Of a stretch of DNA of 64,000 nucleotides, positions 17,556 to 26,694 are shown one piece after another; the first letter of the stretch is position 1; each line of letters starts with the position of its first letter. The notes beneath the pieces are model-generated. The model was not told where the DNA came from and ran no database searches. It saw nothing but the letters and a program-made list of their open reading frames with translations. Both the position numbers and the translations under genes were made by a program. The DNA comes from Vibrio nitrifigilis. Its GTDB lineage: Bacteria > Pseudomonadota > Gammaproteobacteria > Enterobacterales > Vibrionaceae. The stretch spans positions 1,612,001 to 1,676,000 of the forward strand of contig NZ_JADPMR010000004.1 of the NCBI RefSeq assembly GCF_015686695.1, read 5' to 3'.

Positions 17556-18569
17556 ATGTCTAAGTTGAGCAACTCCATAGAAAAAAAACTGCGTCGATGG
17601 GCGTTTAACTCCCCGTGGTTAAATAAAAGCTGTGTGTGGTTAGATAAACGAAAGTCTCTGAATATTCCTCTTTTATGTAAAATTTATCCTAACAACATTG
17701 ACTTGAAAAATAAGCTTGTTACCGCTCAATCCACTTTAAACAGCCTGTTTTCAGACATCCGTGTACGTGATGATAATGATATTCCTAAAAAAATTTGGAT
17801 CTATTGGGCGCAGGGATACGATAGTGCACCTGATATTGTCAAGGTCGCCTACCACTATTGGCAAACAATGAATCCCGACTATGACGTATGCTTTTTAGAT
17901 GAAAAAAAGATCCAAAGCTATTTTGATTTTCAGTCCTTATTTTATAACTTTAGCCTTGATGCTGGCGCTGCTCACAAATCAGATTTCATTCGGGTGTATT
18001 TATTAAGCCGCTATGGTGGCGTTTGGGTGGATAGTACAACGTTTTGCTGGAAGCCTTTGGATAGTTGGTTGCAGTATGAAACCAAAGGCTGCGGTTTATT
18101 TTTATTCAAACAAACACAGGATAGACCGGATAGACAAATTAAAAATTGGTTCATGGCATCAGCAAAAGGAAATCCAGTGATGGTTTCTTTATTACATGCT
18201 TTGGCTGCATATAATTTTAAACCTCGACAACAAACCTTATCGATTACTCGTTTTAAAGAGTATCAAGATTGTCCGGGCATTAGCCATGAAGGTACGGGAT
18301 TAGAACTTCTTAATGCGTTAGAAGAACAAGGTAGATTCCCATATTTTTATTTTCACTATTTATTTAATGAAGTGGTCAAAAGTGGCGATGCGTTAGCATG
18401 TTGGAGTATCGCCAAGCATACACGTAATGAACATACTAATGCTGGCAGTGAAATCGGCGATGCTCTAGTTAGTAAGCAAAATTACAAGACTAAATATCGT
18501 CAATCGGATGAATATCGAGAACGGGTAGCGTTATTAGAAAAAATAACCGCCTCACAAAGAGACGGTTAA
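17556..18569 (+). CDS. Glycosyltransferase of the capsular polysaccharide synthesis (Caps_synth) type
   Basis: 337 residues with no membrane segment. The block DDNDIPKKIWIYWAQG (about residue 70) opens the catalytic part, and HKSDFIRVYLLSRYGGVWVD (about residues 140-160) carries the DXD-like metal motif of GT32/Caps_synth enzymes. Such enzymes transfer a sugar during capsule or surface glycan assembly. It is not part of a capsule cluster here: neighbours are a DUF445 gene and an orphan gene, so it may act alone on a surface glycan. GAGAG precedes ATG 17556. Confidence 0.75.
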   Translation: MSKLSNSIEKKLRRWAFNSPWLNKSCVWLDKRKSLNIPLLCKIYPNNIDLKNKLVTAQSTLNSLFSDIRVRDDNDIPKKIWIYWAQGYDSAPDIVKVAYHYWQTMNPDYDVCFLDEKKIQSYFDFQSLFYNFSLDAGAAHKSDFIRVYLLSRYGGVWVDSTTFCWKPLDSWLQYETKGCGLFLFKQTQDRPDRQIKNWFMASAKGNPVMVSLLHALAAYNFKPRQQTLSITRFKEYQDCPGISHEGTGLELLNALEEQGRFPYFYFHYLFNEVVKSGDALACWSIAKHTRNEHTNAGSEIGDALVSKQNYKTKYRQSDEYRERVALLEKITASQRDG

Positions 18570-18643
18570 TATAGGAAACGATCGATAAGAAACGACACAG
18601 GACGACGACGGTCAAATCAAATCGATCGTTATTGGATGTTCAG

Positions 18644-19429
18644 TTAGTCAACGAGTGCTGGCTCAACCATTTGTTGTTTTAGGTACAACACATTGGTTAG
18701 TCCAACAAGCTTGTTTTCTTTAAATAAGTTATCAATTTGCTCATCACTAAAGTTATCGGTTTTGTAACCGATGATGTGCATAGAATCACCAGGCTGAAGG
18801 AAGTTTTCTGTGCCCCAAGTGGTATAGTTTGGCGCGCCTGTATAAAGAATCAGTTCTTCAGGATAACCTTGAGCAGCTAGTGTTGGTAGAATCTCATCAA
18901 ACATACCGTGTTCTTGTTGACCATTGATTGCTTCAACCATCCAAGTATCTAATGCTTGACCAAAGAGTTTCATTTCTTCAATTCGTAGTGGTTGAGTCGT
19001 CAGGTGTGCTTCACCGTCACGTTCAATATAAGAAACTAAGCTTAGGTTATTTAGATTATCAATTTGGTTGATTGACCACCAAGTTGGGTGAATCCCTTTT
19101 GATGCTTGACCCCATGATTTACGTGAACTGATTTTTGTTGCACCTTCTAAGCTACGGATAGTCACGTCATTACCGACCGTAAGTTGAAGTGGGATCAGTT
19201 TTGATACTTTGTTGTCTGTATATTCGATGGTGTAACGAATAACAAACTCAGGTTCAATATCTACTTTGCTGCCGCGCTCCGGATAATGAGTAGCATCACC
19301 ATTCGTTAGCGAGCTAGCGTTTTGATCGATAATGAAAATACCACTAGGGATCTCAGATTCATGTACATTTTCTGCACTTGAAAGGTGGCCAAAGTAATTA
19401 CCGATAACTCCGATTGTAATAGAACTCAC
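18644..19429 (-). CDS. Orphan protein, possibly DUF5718 family
   Basis: 261 residues, soluble, no signal peptide. The start is GTG 19429, with AGGAG six bases upstream on the minus strand. Visible features are ITIGVIGNYFGHLSSAE at the N-terminus, VDIEPEFVIRYTIEY near residue 55 and the strongly conserved-looking KISSRKSWGQASKGIHPTWW near residue 100. These pieces resemble what I remember of DUF5718, but I cannot confirm this. The EPE segment recalls the fumarylacetoacetase fold, which is also only a suggestion. An inverted repeat (AACGATCGAT at 18577, ATCGATCGTT at 18621) lies downstream. Function unknown. Confidence 0.6.
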   Translation of the reverse strand: MSSITIGVIGNYFGHLSSAENVHESEIPSGIFIIDQNASSLTNGDATHYPERGSKVDIEPEFVIRYTIEYTDNKVSKLIPLQLTVGNDVTIRSLEGATKISSRKSWGQASKGIHPTWWSINQIDNLNNLSLVSYIERDGEAHLTTQPLRIEEMKLFGQALDTWMVEAINGQQEHGMFDEILPTLAAQGYPEELILYTGAPNYTTWGTENFLQPGDSMHIIGYKTDNFSDEQIDNLFKENKLVGLTNVLYLKQQMVEPALVD

Positions 19430-20177
19430 AATATCTCCTGGATCTTAGATCTGTCTAATTATTTGCAGGATTCTCACTACACCAGCTCGATAGTTTGAAT
19501 CATTATCATGTATTGAGTGGCATAGGGCTGCTTTGATTTTATAACCAAGCTACCTTATATGTTTTAACTCTCTTGGACGCGGAGCTATGCAAACATTGGC
19601 AATGAAAGCAACTTGAGTATAACGGCACTAAACTAACATAAGTGGAATTAAGTTTTGTCTAAGATGGGGCGGTTTAAGTGTTGGGGAAATCACATAATAT
19701 AGTGGGGGAAATGAGTTTTATGGTTTTTATGTCTTTAATTCATCATTTAGCCATCTAGATAGATAAAAAGCAGTAAAAAGGGCGAAATGTTAATTTTTAA
19801 AACATTTCACTAATCTTTAGATAAGAAATTCGCTAAAAGTAACATTTTAATCGCATTTATGTAGCAAATTTATCTATAAACCTTTATGTTATATGAAATT
19901 TTGTACTGTCATTGATGGTGAAGGATTCATCATAGCTCAATCAAATGGACAAAATGTTTTATAGATCGAGTTTTTTCAAATAATGAGAAATTGTTAACTT
20001 ATCAGGGCGATAATATCACTTTGATATGAAATGGCATTCATTTTTGACAGTAGAAAGTCGATTTTGTGATGTCCCATAGTAAAAATAGCCTTAACGTACA
20101 ATTTTCCCTTCTTTCTGCTTTAAGACGGCCGCTAAACTCGGCTGTTCTCTTCAGGTTTTCTCACCAAAAACGCTTCG
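19430..20177. other. Long AT-rich intergenic stretch without a recognised gene
   Basis: About 750 bases with no open frame of note and no recognised RNA. Together with 20178-20518 it forms the largest gap in the window (1.09 kb). I see only runs of A/T and no obvious hairpin terminator. Confidence 0.4.
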
Positions 20178-20191
20178 TGTAAGCGTTTACA
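20178..20191. promoter_or_regulatory. LacI/GalR-type operator, distal
   Basis: TGTAAGCGTTTACA closely fits the LacI/GalR family pattern with a central CG. It lies 341 bp before sglT and 213 bp (about 20 helical turns) from a second such site, a spacing suited to DNA looping. Confidence 0.55.
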
Positions 20192-20241
20192 TATAAATTG
20201 TGTAAATCCTCTGTTTGTTAATAGAAATAGCAATGTTAGTA

Positions 20242-20257
20242 AGTGATCTTTATCACT
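20242..20257. promoter_or_regulatory. Candidate CRP site
   Basis: AGTGATCTTTATCACT keeps both GTGA/TCAC half-sites with the six-base spacer of CRP sites. It lies between the two LacI-type operators upstream of sglT, as expected for a catabolite-controlled sugar transporter. Confidence 0.5.
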
Positions 20258-20390
20258 AAAATAGATAGTCATTACCAATTGTTTATGTTTTTAATTTAAA
20301 ATTTATACATTAAATTCAACATATTATATTGATTTAAACGGCGTTGATAAGGCTTTTAATTGTTGTGATTAATCTTACATTTTACGTTAT

Positions 20391-20404
20391 TGGAAACGTT
20401 TACA
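20391..20404. promoter_or_regulatory. LacI/GalR-type operator, proximal
   Basis: TGGAAACGTTTACA has one mismatch to a perfect TGTAAACGTTTACA palindrome. Its right end (TTTACA, 20399-20404) could be the -35 of the sglT promoter, with TATAAC at 20420-20425 as -10 (15-bp spacer, a little short). Confidence 0.55.
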
Positions 20405-20518
20405 ATCCTCGCCATTACTTATAACTATTAAACAAATGTAATCTCGTTATCGCAAAGACCTATTTGGCAAAGGTAGCCTGTCTTTTAGATGCTTGATTAC
20501 GAAAACAGGACCACAATA

Positions 20519-22150
20519 ATGTCGAACATAGAACATGGTTTGGGATTCATTGACATTTTGGTATTCGCCATTTATGTCGCGATTATCATCGGGGTTGGCC
20601 TTTGGGTTTCTCGTGATAAGAAAGGATCTCAAAAAAGCACAGAAGATTACTTCCTTGCTGGTAAATCCCTACCCTGGTGGGCGGTTGGTGCATCTTTAAT
20701 TGCTGCTAATATCTCAGCTGAACAGTTTATTGGTATGTCTGGCTCTGGCTATTCTATTGGTTTAGCGATTGCCTCTTATGAGTGGATGTCAGCGTTAACG
20801 CTAGTTATCGTTGGTAAATACTTTTTGCCCGTCTTTATTCAAAAGGGTATCTACACTATCCCTGAGTTTGTGGAAAAGCGTTTCAACAAACAGTTAAAAA
20901 CCATTTTGGCCGTATTTTGGATAGCACTTTACGTTTTTGTAAACCTCACCTCTGTACTTTATCTTGGCGGTCTGGCTCTTGAAACTATTTTGGGTATTCC
21001 ACTGATGTATTCCATCATTGGTCTTGCTCTATTTGCTTTGGTTTATTCGATTTATGGTGGTTTGTCCGCTGTCGTTTGGACCGATGTAATCCAAGTCTTC
21101 TTCTTAGTTCTTGGTGGCTTGCTAACGACTTACATGGCGGTCGGTTTCCTCGGTGGTGATGCGGGTTGGTTTGCTGGCTTTAACAAAATGATGGATGTTG
21201 CACCTGAGCATTTCCAAATGATACTTGATCAGAGTAATCCTCAGTTTATGAACTTACCTGGTATTGCGGTATTGATTGGCGGTTTATGGGTAGCGAACTT
21301 GTATTACTGGGGATTCAACCAATACATTATTCAACGTACATTGGCTGCAAAATCAGTTCCTGAAGCACAAAAAGGGATTATGTTTGCTGCTTACTTGAAA
21401 TTGATCGTTCCTTTCCTTGTTGTATTACCAGGGATTGCCGCGTTTGTGATTACATCTGATCCGTCTTTAATGGCGTCGTTAGGTGATGCTGCTCAGCAAA
21501 ATATTCCTAGTCTTGCTCATGCGGATAAAGCGTACCCATGGTTAACTCAGTTCTTACCTGTGGGGGTTAAAGGTGTGGTATTCGCGGCTCTTGCGGCAGC
21601 GATTGTGTCTTCTTTGGCTTCTATGCTGAACTCGACAGCGACCATCTTTACCATGGATATCTACAAAGAATATATCTCACCGAAAGCCGGCGATCATAAA
21701 TTGGTTAATGTTGGTCGTTTAGCTGCCATTGTTGCGCTTGTTATTGCGTGTCTGGTTGCGCCACTGCTAGGTAATATTGGTCAAGCATTCCAATATATTC
21801 AAGAGTATACAGGTATTGTGAGTCCTGGCATTTTGGCCGTGTTCATGCTTGGTTTGTTCTGGAAGAAAACAACGTCTAAAGGGGCAATCGTTGGTGTTGT
21901 GGCATCAATCCCAGTTGCGTTGTTCTTAAAACTTATGCCGCTGCATATGCCATTTATGGACCAAATGCTGTACACATTAATTATTACTATCGTTGTCATT
22001 GCTCTAACCAGCTTGAGTACGTCTGACATGGATGATGATCCAAAAGCGATTACGATGACTGCCTCTATGTTCCATACCGAACGCAGTTTTAATTTAGCTT
22101 CTTACGCAATCATGATTATCCTAGCAGTGTTGTACACCCTGTTCTGGTAA
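20519..22150 (+). CDS. sglT: Sodium/galactose (glucose) symporter, vSGLT orthologue
   Basis: 543 residues from ATG 20519, exactly the length of V. parahaemolyticus vSGLT, with near-identical sequence from MSNIEHGL to the C-terminal LAVLYTLFW as far as I recall it. AGGA (20506-20509) precedes this ATG; an ATG at 20489 is in frame but adds residues absent from vSGLT. Galactose-site residues of vSGLT are in place, including Q69 in ISAEQFIGMSG and the N/Y pair in LYYWGFNQYIIQRTL. It is an SSS-family inner-membrane protein that couples sodium and sugar uptake. Two LacI-type operators and a CRP-like site upstream suggest sugar-induced, catabolite-controlled expression. Confidence 0.96.
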   Translation: MSNIEHGLGFIDILVFAIYVAIIIGVGLWVSRDKKGSQKSTEDYFLAGKSLPWWAVGASLIAANISAEQFIGMSGSGYSIGLAIASYEWMSALTLVIVGKYFLPVFIQKGIYTIPEFVEKRFNKQLKTILAVFWIALYVFVNLTSVLYLGGLALETILGIPLMYSIIGLALFALVYSIYGGLSAVVWTDVIQVFFLVLGGLLTTYMAVGFLGGDAGWFAGFNKMMDVAPEHFQMILDQSNPQFMNLPGIAVLIGGLWVANLYYWGFNQYIIQRTLAAKSVPEAQKGIMFAAYLKLIVPFLVVLPGIAAFVITSDPSLMASLGDAAQQNIPSLAHADKAYPWLTQFLPVGVKGVVFAALAAAIVSSLASMLNSTATIFTMDIYKEYISPKAGDHKLVNVGRLAAIVALVIACLVAPLLGNIGQAFQYIQEYTGIVSPGILAVFMLGLFWKKTTSKGAIVGVVASIPVALFLKLMPLHMPFMDQMLYTLIITIVVIALTSLSTSDMDDDPKAITMTASMFHTERSFNLASYAIMIILAVLYTLFW

Positions 22151-22183
22151 TATTCGTGCTATTAAGTAGCGCTATATGACATT

Positions 22184-22216
22184 AAAAACCTCAATAGTGA
22201 TATTGAGGTTTTTTTA
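22184..22216 (+). terminator. Terminator after sglT
   Basis: AAAAACCTCAATA (22184-22196) pairs with TATTGAGGTTTTT (22201-22213), four-base loop, T-run. It separates sglT from the next gene. Confidence 0.9.
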
Positions 22217-22270
22217 TATAGTTGAATGATGGTTCGCCGATAGCATCGCGAGTTTCGAAAGGAGAAATGC

Positions 22271-24127
22271 ATGGAATCTACCTTGCTACCCAATATCACC
22301 AGTTTTCTAAAGGGGTTAGCGCCTTTTCAGCAATTGCCTTTTGAAGTGCTGGAAACCATCTCAACCCAAATCGAAATTGTTTTCTTGGGTAAAGGAGAGC
22401 CATTAAACACCCCATCTAAACCCCATCAACATCTTTATATTGTTCGAACCGGAGCCGTGGAGCAGCGCTTCCCTGATGGTTCATTACGCTCTAGGCTGGG
22501 GGAGAATGACCTTTTTGGTTTTAGCCTCAACAATGATGCCGACATCCCGGCTTATCAGACGACAGCACTGCAAAATACCTTATTGTATCAACTAGATTAT
22601 TCTGATCTGTTACAAGCCATCTCTGATTTTCCTGCGGTAGCGGAGCAATTAGCTTTGAATGCTAATTCTCGTTTGCAGTCAAGTTTAAACGTAAAGTGGA
22701 ATCAAACTGATAAAGGGCTGTTTTTTGAGCCGATTAAAGATGTCGCGAGTCGTAATATTGCGGTCGCAACACCAGAAATGACGATTCAGCAGGTCGCTTA
22801 TTTGATGCGTCATGAGAAAAATTGTACGTGTGCGGTTATCGTGGAAGATCATCGTTTGGTTGGCATGGTGACAGATAAAGATATGACTAAACGGGTCGTC
22901 GCTCTAGCCGTTGATGTTCATCAACCTATAACCACGATAATGACCCAAACGCCATTTACCGTCATGCAAGATGAGCTGGTGCTTACTGCCGTGTCTATTA
23001 TGATGAAACACAACATCCAGAACTTACCCGTACTGGATGATGATCATCAGGTCGTTGGGCTGATTACACCGCAGCAAATGGTCTTGCAGCATAGTGTGCA
23101 AGCTGTTTTCTTGATCGAAAAAATCAGCCGAGCTGAGTCGGTGGATGAACTGGCATCGTTGAAAGCCGAGCGGCAAGCAGTATTTGAAGCGATGGCTGAA
23201 GCCAATTTGCCTGCGAAGTTGATTGGGCGAGTGCTCAGCATGATTTATGACGCGTTTACACGTCGTTTAATTGAGTTCTCAGAATTAGCATTGGGGCCTG
23301 CCCCCTGCGCTTATGCGTGGATTGCCGCCGGTTCTCATGCGCGAGAAGAAATCCATCTCGGTTCGGATCAAGATAATGCGCTCGTGTTAGATAGCCATGC
23401 GACTGAAAGCGATCGTGTTTATTTTAGTCACCTTGCCATGACGGTGTGTAAAGGGTTAGACCAATGCGGTTACACGATTTGTAGTGGGCGATTCATGGCC
23501 GCTACCCCAAAATGGTGTCAGACCCTACACGTGTGGCAAGAGTATTATCGAAAATGGGCCAGTAACCCAGAATACGACATGTTACTTAATTTGACTGTAT
23601 TTTTAGATATCCGTTTCTTACATGGTGATGAGACGTTATTTGAACAATTAGAGCAGTGGCGGATTCAACAAGTAACGGGCAATACTGTGCTCATGTCGGC
23701 TTTGGTACGAAATACGTTACGGATACGTCCACCGCTAGGGATTTTCCATAATTTAGTGTTGGAAAAAGACGGTAACAATGAAAACAGTTTGAATATTAAA
23801 AAGGCGGCGATCAGTTGTTTGGTGGACTTAGCGCGTATTTATGTTCTTCATGAAGGTGGTAAGTCTCTTAATACGGAGGAGCGTTTTCAGGAAGCGTATC
23901 AGTGTGATGTGATCAACGAAAGTTCCTATCAAGATTTACTGGGTACTTATCACTTTGTTAACCAACTGCGTTATCGGCATCATTTGGAATGTTTACAGCA
24001 TAGCGAGGAAGTGAGTAATTACTTACAGCCTGACCACTTTAGTAGTTTTGATCGTCAACATCTCAAAGACGCTTTCCGAATTATTTCTGGATTTCAAGAT
24101 GCGCTAAAAATGCGGTTTGGCGGGTAA
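22271..24127 (+). CDS. cNMP-binding / CBS / DUF294 nucleotidyltransferase-like protein
   Basis: 618 residues, soluble. In order: cyclic-nucleotide-binding fold (about 12-125), two CBS repeats (about 155-270, each with a TDKDMT- or TPQQM-like motif), a DUF294 nucleotidyltransferase-like domain (about 290-440, with GSHAREEIHLGSDQDNALVLD given here as its ends GSHAREE and SDQDNALV) and a helical DUF294 C-terminal domain. The GS...SDQD pattern keeps a nucleotidyltransferase-like metal site. Such proteins usually sit beside acetate/solute SSS symporters and an exonuclease and are thought to tune transport or signalling. AAAGGAG precedes ATG 22271. A real terminator stands between it and sglT. Confidence 0.88.
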   Translation: MESTLLPNITSFLKGLAPFQQLPFEVLETISTQIEIVFLGKGEPLNTPSKPHQHLYIVRTGAVEQRFPDGSLRSRLGENDLFGFSLNNDADIPAYQTTALQNTLLYQLDYSDLLQAISDFPAVAEQLALNANSRLQSSLNVKWNQTDKGLFFEPIKDVASRNIAVATPEMTIQQVAYLMRHEKNCTCAVIVEDHRLVGMVTDKDMTKRVVALAVDVHQPITTIMTQTPFTVMQDELVLTAVSIMMKHNIQNLPVLDDDHQVVGLITPQQMVLQHSVQAVFLIEKISRAESVDELASLKAERQAVFEAMAEANLPAKLIGRVLSMIYDAFTRRLIEFSELALGPAPCAYAWIAAGSHAREEIHLGSDQDNALVLDSHATESDRVYFSHLAMTVCKGLDQCGYTICSGRFMAATPKWCQTLHVWQEYYRKWASNPEYDMLLNLTVFLDIRFLHGDETLFEQLEQWRIQQVTGNTVLMSALVRNTLRIRPPLGIFHNLVLEKDGNNENSLNIKKAAISCLVDLARIYVLHEGGKSLNTEERFQEAYQCDVINESSYQDLLGTYHFVNQLRYRHHLECLQHSEEVSNYLQPDHFSSFDRQHLKDAFRIISGFQDALKMRFGG

Positions 24128-24133
24128 GTAACG

Positions 24134-24853
24134 ATGCGGTTTGGACTAAATCTCGATAGTTATCATCATTTGGCTAAGCAGAAAAAGGAATTTGTTAAGC
24201 GATACAGCGATCAAAAAGAGGACCCATTATTAAAGCCGTACTTTGAGCAGGTATTGCCGAGTCGGAAACAGGATGTTCGTGAGCTAAAACTGCTAGTTTT
24301 GGACTTTGAAACCACAGGATTTGATCCGATGAATGATTCTGTGTTGAGTATGGGGTGGGTCGAAGTGTCTCATCGTTGTATTCAACTGACTTCGGCCAGG
24401 CACCTGTTTGTGCGTAACCATACTCCGGTGAAGGTTGAATCGGTTAAAGTGCATCATATTGTTCCAGAAAAGCTCAATTCAGAAGGTATCGGTATCGATG
24501 AGGCTTTTGGTCAACTCCTAGAGGCGATGGCGGGGAAGGTAGTGGTGGCACACGGTTGTGTCATAGAAAGACGTTTTCTTGCGCATTATATTCAGTCTCG
24601 TTTTGGACTTCCTGAACTGCCAGTTATTTGGTTAGATACCTTAAAAATTGAGCAAAAGCGGCAAGATTTTCACAAAGGCGATCCCGATGTGAGATTGGCT
24701 GTGGTGAGGCGTCGTTATGGGCTACCCGCTTATTTAGCGCATCATGCATTAGTCGATGCATTATCTACAGCAGAAGTGTACCTCGCGCAGATACACGCAT
24801 TATTCAATCAAGATAAAGCCCCGCTTGAAGTGATGATGAAATTGTCACAATAA
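24134..24853 (+). CDS. DnaQ-like 3'-5' exonuclease
   Basis: 239 residues. The DEDDh motifs are complete: DFETTGFDP (ExoI, D and E), then AHGCVIERRFL (ExoII region) and HHALVDALSTAEVY (ExoIII with His and Asp). A basic N-terminal segment of about 50 residues precedes the nuclease fold. It lies six bases after the DUF294 gene, a pairing that recurs in proteobacteria. It may trim RNA or DNA ends, but the target is unknown. It is shorter than PolIII epsilon and lacks its C-terminal clamp tail. Confidence 0.88.
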   Translation: MRFGLNLDSYHHLAKQKKEFVKRYSDQKEDPLLKPYFEQVLPSRKQDVRELKLLVLDFETTGFDPMNDSVLSMGWVEVSHRCIQLTSARHLFVRNHTPVKVESVKVHHIVPEKLNSEGIGIDEAFGQLLEAMAGKVVVAHGCVIERRFLAHYIQSRFGLPELPVIWLDTLKIEQKRQDFHKGDPDVRLAVVRRRYGLPAYLAHHALVDALSTAEVYLAQIHALFNQDKAPLEVMMKLSQ

Positions 24854-24856
24854 TAA

Positions 24857-24888
24857 AAAAGCGCATTCATTAACATGAATGCGCTTTT
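24857..24888. terminator. Bidirectional terminator
   Basis: AAAAGCGCATTCAT (24857-24870) pairs with ATGAATGCGCTTTT (24875-24888), between two convergent genes. Confidence 0.9.
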
Positions 24889-24903
24889 GATCTGTTTTTT
24901 CGG

Positions 24904-26694
24904 TTAATAGAAATCTACATATAACGTTCGATCTTTGATTTTGACTTTGGTTTCGCCTTTTACCGCATCCGATTGTTTAATGTATTTCACATCAATATCT
25001 TTGTCTGGAATCCCCACTTTATAGAAATAAGGGCGAATCATATGGTATTCCAAATTCGCCAAGTTTTTAAATTGCTTAGAACCAGTATGTTGGGTCATCC
25101 ATTGGCTCATTTTTTCTTTATCAACAGTGGCGACTACATGATCATACTGAGCGGTATCATCGATATAATCATGGACATCGTTATATTCGATGACTTGCGC
25201 CATCACAATCCTAGTGGCGTTGTAGCGAGTGTTGTAGGTGTAGGTTTGGAATGCTAGAGGAATAAGCAATAGCAAAATATTCACATAGCGTAACCAAGGT
25301 GTTTTGACCAAAAATACCACCATCGCGATACCTAAAGGTAATGTGATCCCCGAACGTAGCGGAACATGAACCCCTAACACGATAACACTGGCATATATAG
25401 AAATAATGACGGCGACTACAGTGAGGTAGTATTTCACATTGTCTTTCACCGTCAGTAGGGCAATCACCAACGCTGGTAAATAGAACCAAGCGCTGAGTTC
25501 TGCAATAAACTTCGCGTTACGGACAAAGTCATCTAAGCTTCGATCAAAGTTAGCGACTAATGAAGCTAAACCATGTACTGGATTTTCTTTGCGCCATGTT
25601 GCCATCTGCATAAAATGCGCGTTGCCTTCAACTAATCCGGTATATAGGTAAATTAAACCGTTAGCAACTGCATACCCTAATACGTAGCCTGCTGCCCACC
25701 AGAGCATGAAGACTATCCATTCTTTGAAGCTGCTCTGTTTTAGCTGTGCTAGATAAATCAAAGGCATGACAAAATAAAACGCTGGGTAGGTAGCAAACAA
25801 CAATATACCAGACAGAAGCAGCATTTTAGCGACAGAAATACGTTCTCGGTAATAGCTGAAGAGTGCCAGCATAATACAGCCTGGATAGAGCGTCATTGGC
25901 CATTTGAACAGCATAGTGAAATATGGAATGTTCATGACTGTCATGGCAAAAAGCAGTGCTAGCCATTTGTCTTTTTTCAGCGCCATTGACACGTTATAAC
26001 CAAAAATACCAATGAATAAATAACAGATAGCATTGGCCAGTTGCGCGTTCATCGAACGGCTAAATTCAAAAAGTGCAAAGTTTATCCACCGACCTTCAGA
26101 AGTAAACTTACCTGTGTAGTCGGCCATATAAGGTAGCGCGTCATGAGCGATATTGACCAACACCGAGGTGTAGGCGTTATGAACAGTTACAGCAGCACAT
26201 ACAAGCAAAATAAGTACTCGAATAATCGTATAGATATTCCAAGGCTTATTTTCATTTAGTGCAGAGCCAACGATAGTATTCATACTCACCCCTTGTTTAA
26301 ATATTCGTTGGTAGCCCAGATAATTCATCGTCATCGAAACGAAGATACTAAAGAATTGACCTAGGTAAGCATTAAGGTGCAATTCCGAAACAAGTAAAAA
26401 CAGACTTAGTGTACTAGCCCCTAATGAGGCTAAATTGACAATCACAAACGGAATAAATTGGCCAGACTCACTTTTACTATTAAATACGAAACCTCGATTT
26501 AATAAAAAACTGCATAAAACACCGATACAGTAAGCGAGTATGGAAGCCAAAATATAATTATTAATTTGTTGGTAAATAGCAACAAAAGAGAGATAAGAGA
26601 CGGCGGTATTAAAACCGCCGACCATAATAAAGCGCATCTTTTGCTGTAGGTTCGTACAAATTAACGCATTAACTTGACTGAGACGTTTCATCAT
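24904..26694 (-). CDS. GtrA flippase fused to a GtrII-type glucosyltransferase
   Basis: 596 residues. Residues about 18-135 form a four-helix GtrA-like domain (MRFIMVGGFNTAVSYLSFVA at its start and FLLNRGFVF), which in O-antigen glucosylation moves undecaprenyl-linked glucose across the membrane. Residues about 150-520 hold ten or more membrane segments resembling the Glucos_trans_II (GtrII) family, which adds glucose to a surface glycan. The C-terminal 75 residues are a soluble periplasmic-like tail. GtrA and GtrII are normally separate proteins, so this is a fusion. It overlaps gtrB by 26 bp and is translated after it on the minus strand. Confidence 0.8.
   Translation of the reverse strand: MMKRLSQVNALICTNLQQKMRFIMVGGFNTAVSYLSFVAIYQQINNYILASILAYCIGVLCSFLLNRGFVFNSKSESGQFIPFVIVNLASLGASTLSLFLLVSELHLNAYLGQFFSIFVSMTMNYLGYQRIFKQGVSMNTIVGSALNENKPWNIYTIIRVLILLVCAAVTVHNAYTSVLVNIAHDALPYMADYTGKFTSEGRWINFALFEFSRSMNAQLANAICYLFIGIFGYNVSMALKKDKWLALLFAMTVMNIPYFTMLFKWPMTLYPGCIMLALFSYYRERISVAKMLLLSGILLFATYPAFYFVMPLIYLAQLKQSSFKEWIVFMLWWAAGYVLGYAVANGLIYLYTGLVEGNAHFMQMATWRKENPVHGLASLVANFDRSLDDFVRNAKFIAELSAWFYLPALVIALLTVKDNVKYYLTVVAVIISIYASVIVLGVHVPLRSGITLPLGIAMVVFLVKTPWLRYVNILLLLIPLAFQTYTYNTRYNATRIVMAQVIEYNDVHDYIDDTAQYDHVVATVDKEKMSQWMTQHTGSKQFKNLANLEYHMIRPYFYKVGIPDKDIDVKYIKQSDAVKGETKVKIKDRTLYVDFY

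Noticed and set aside
19508..19524. Possible sigma-54 promoter TGGCATAGGGCTGCT
   Set aside because: The GG to GC distance is 11, not 12, and there is no enhancer or gene nearby in the right direction.
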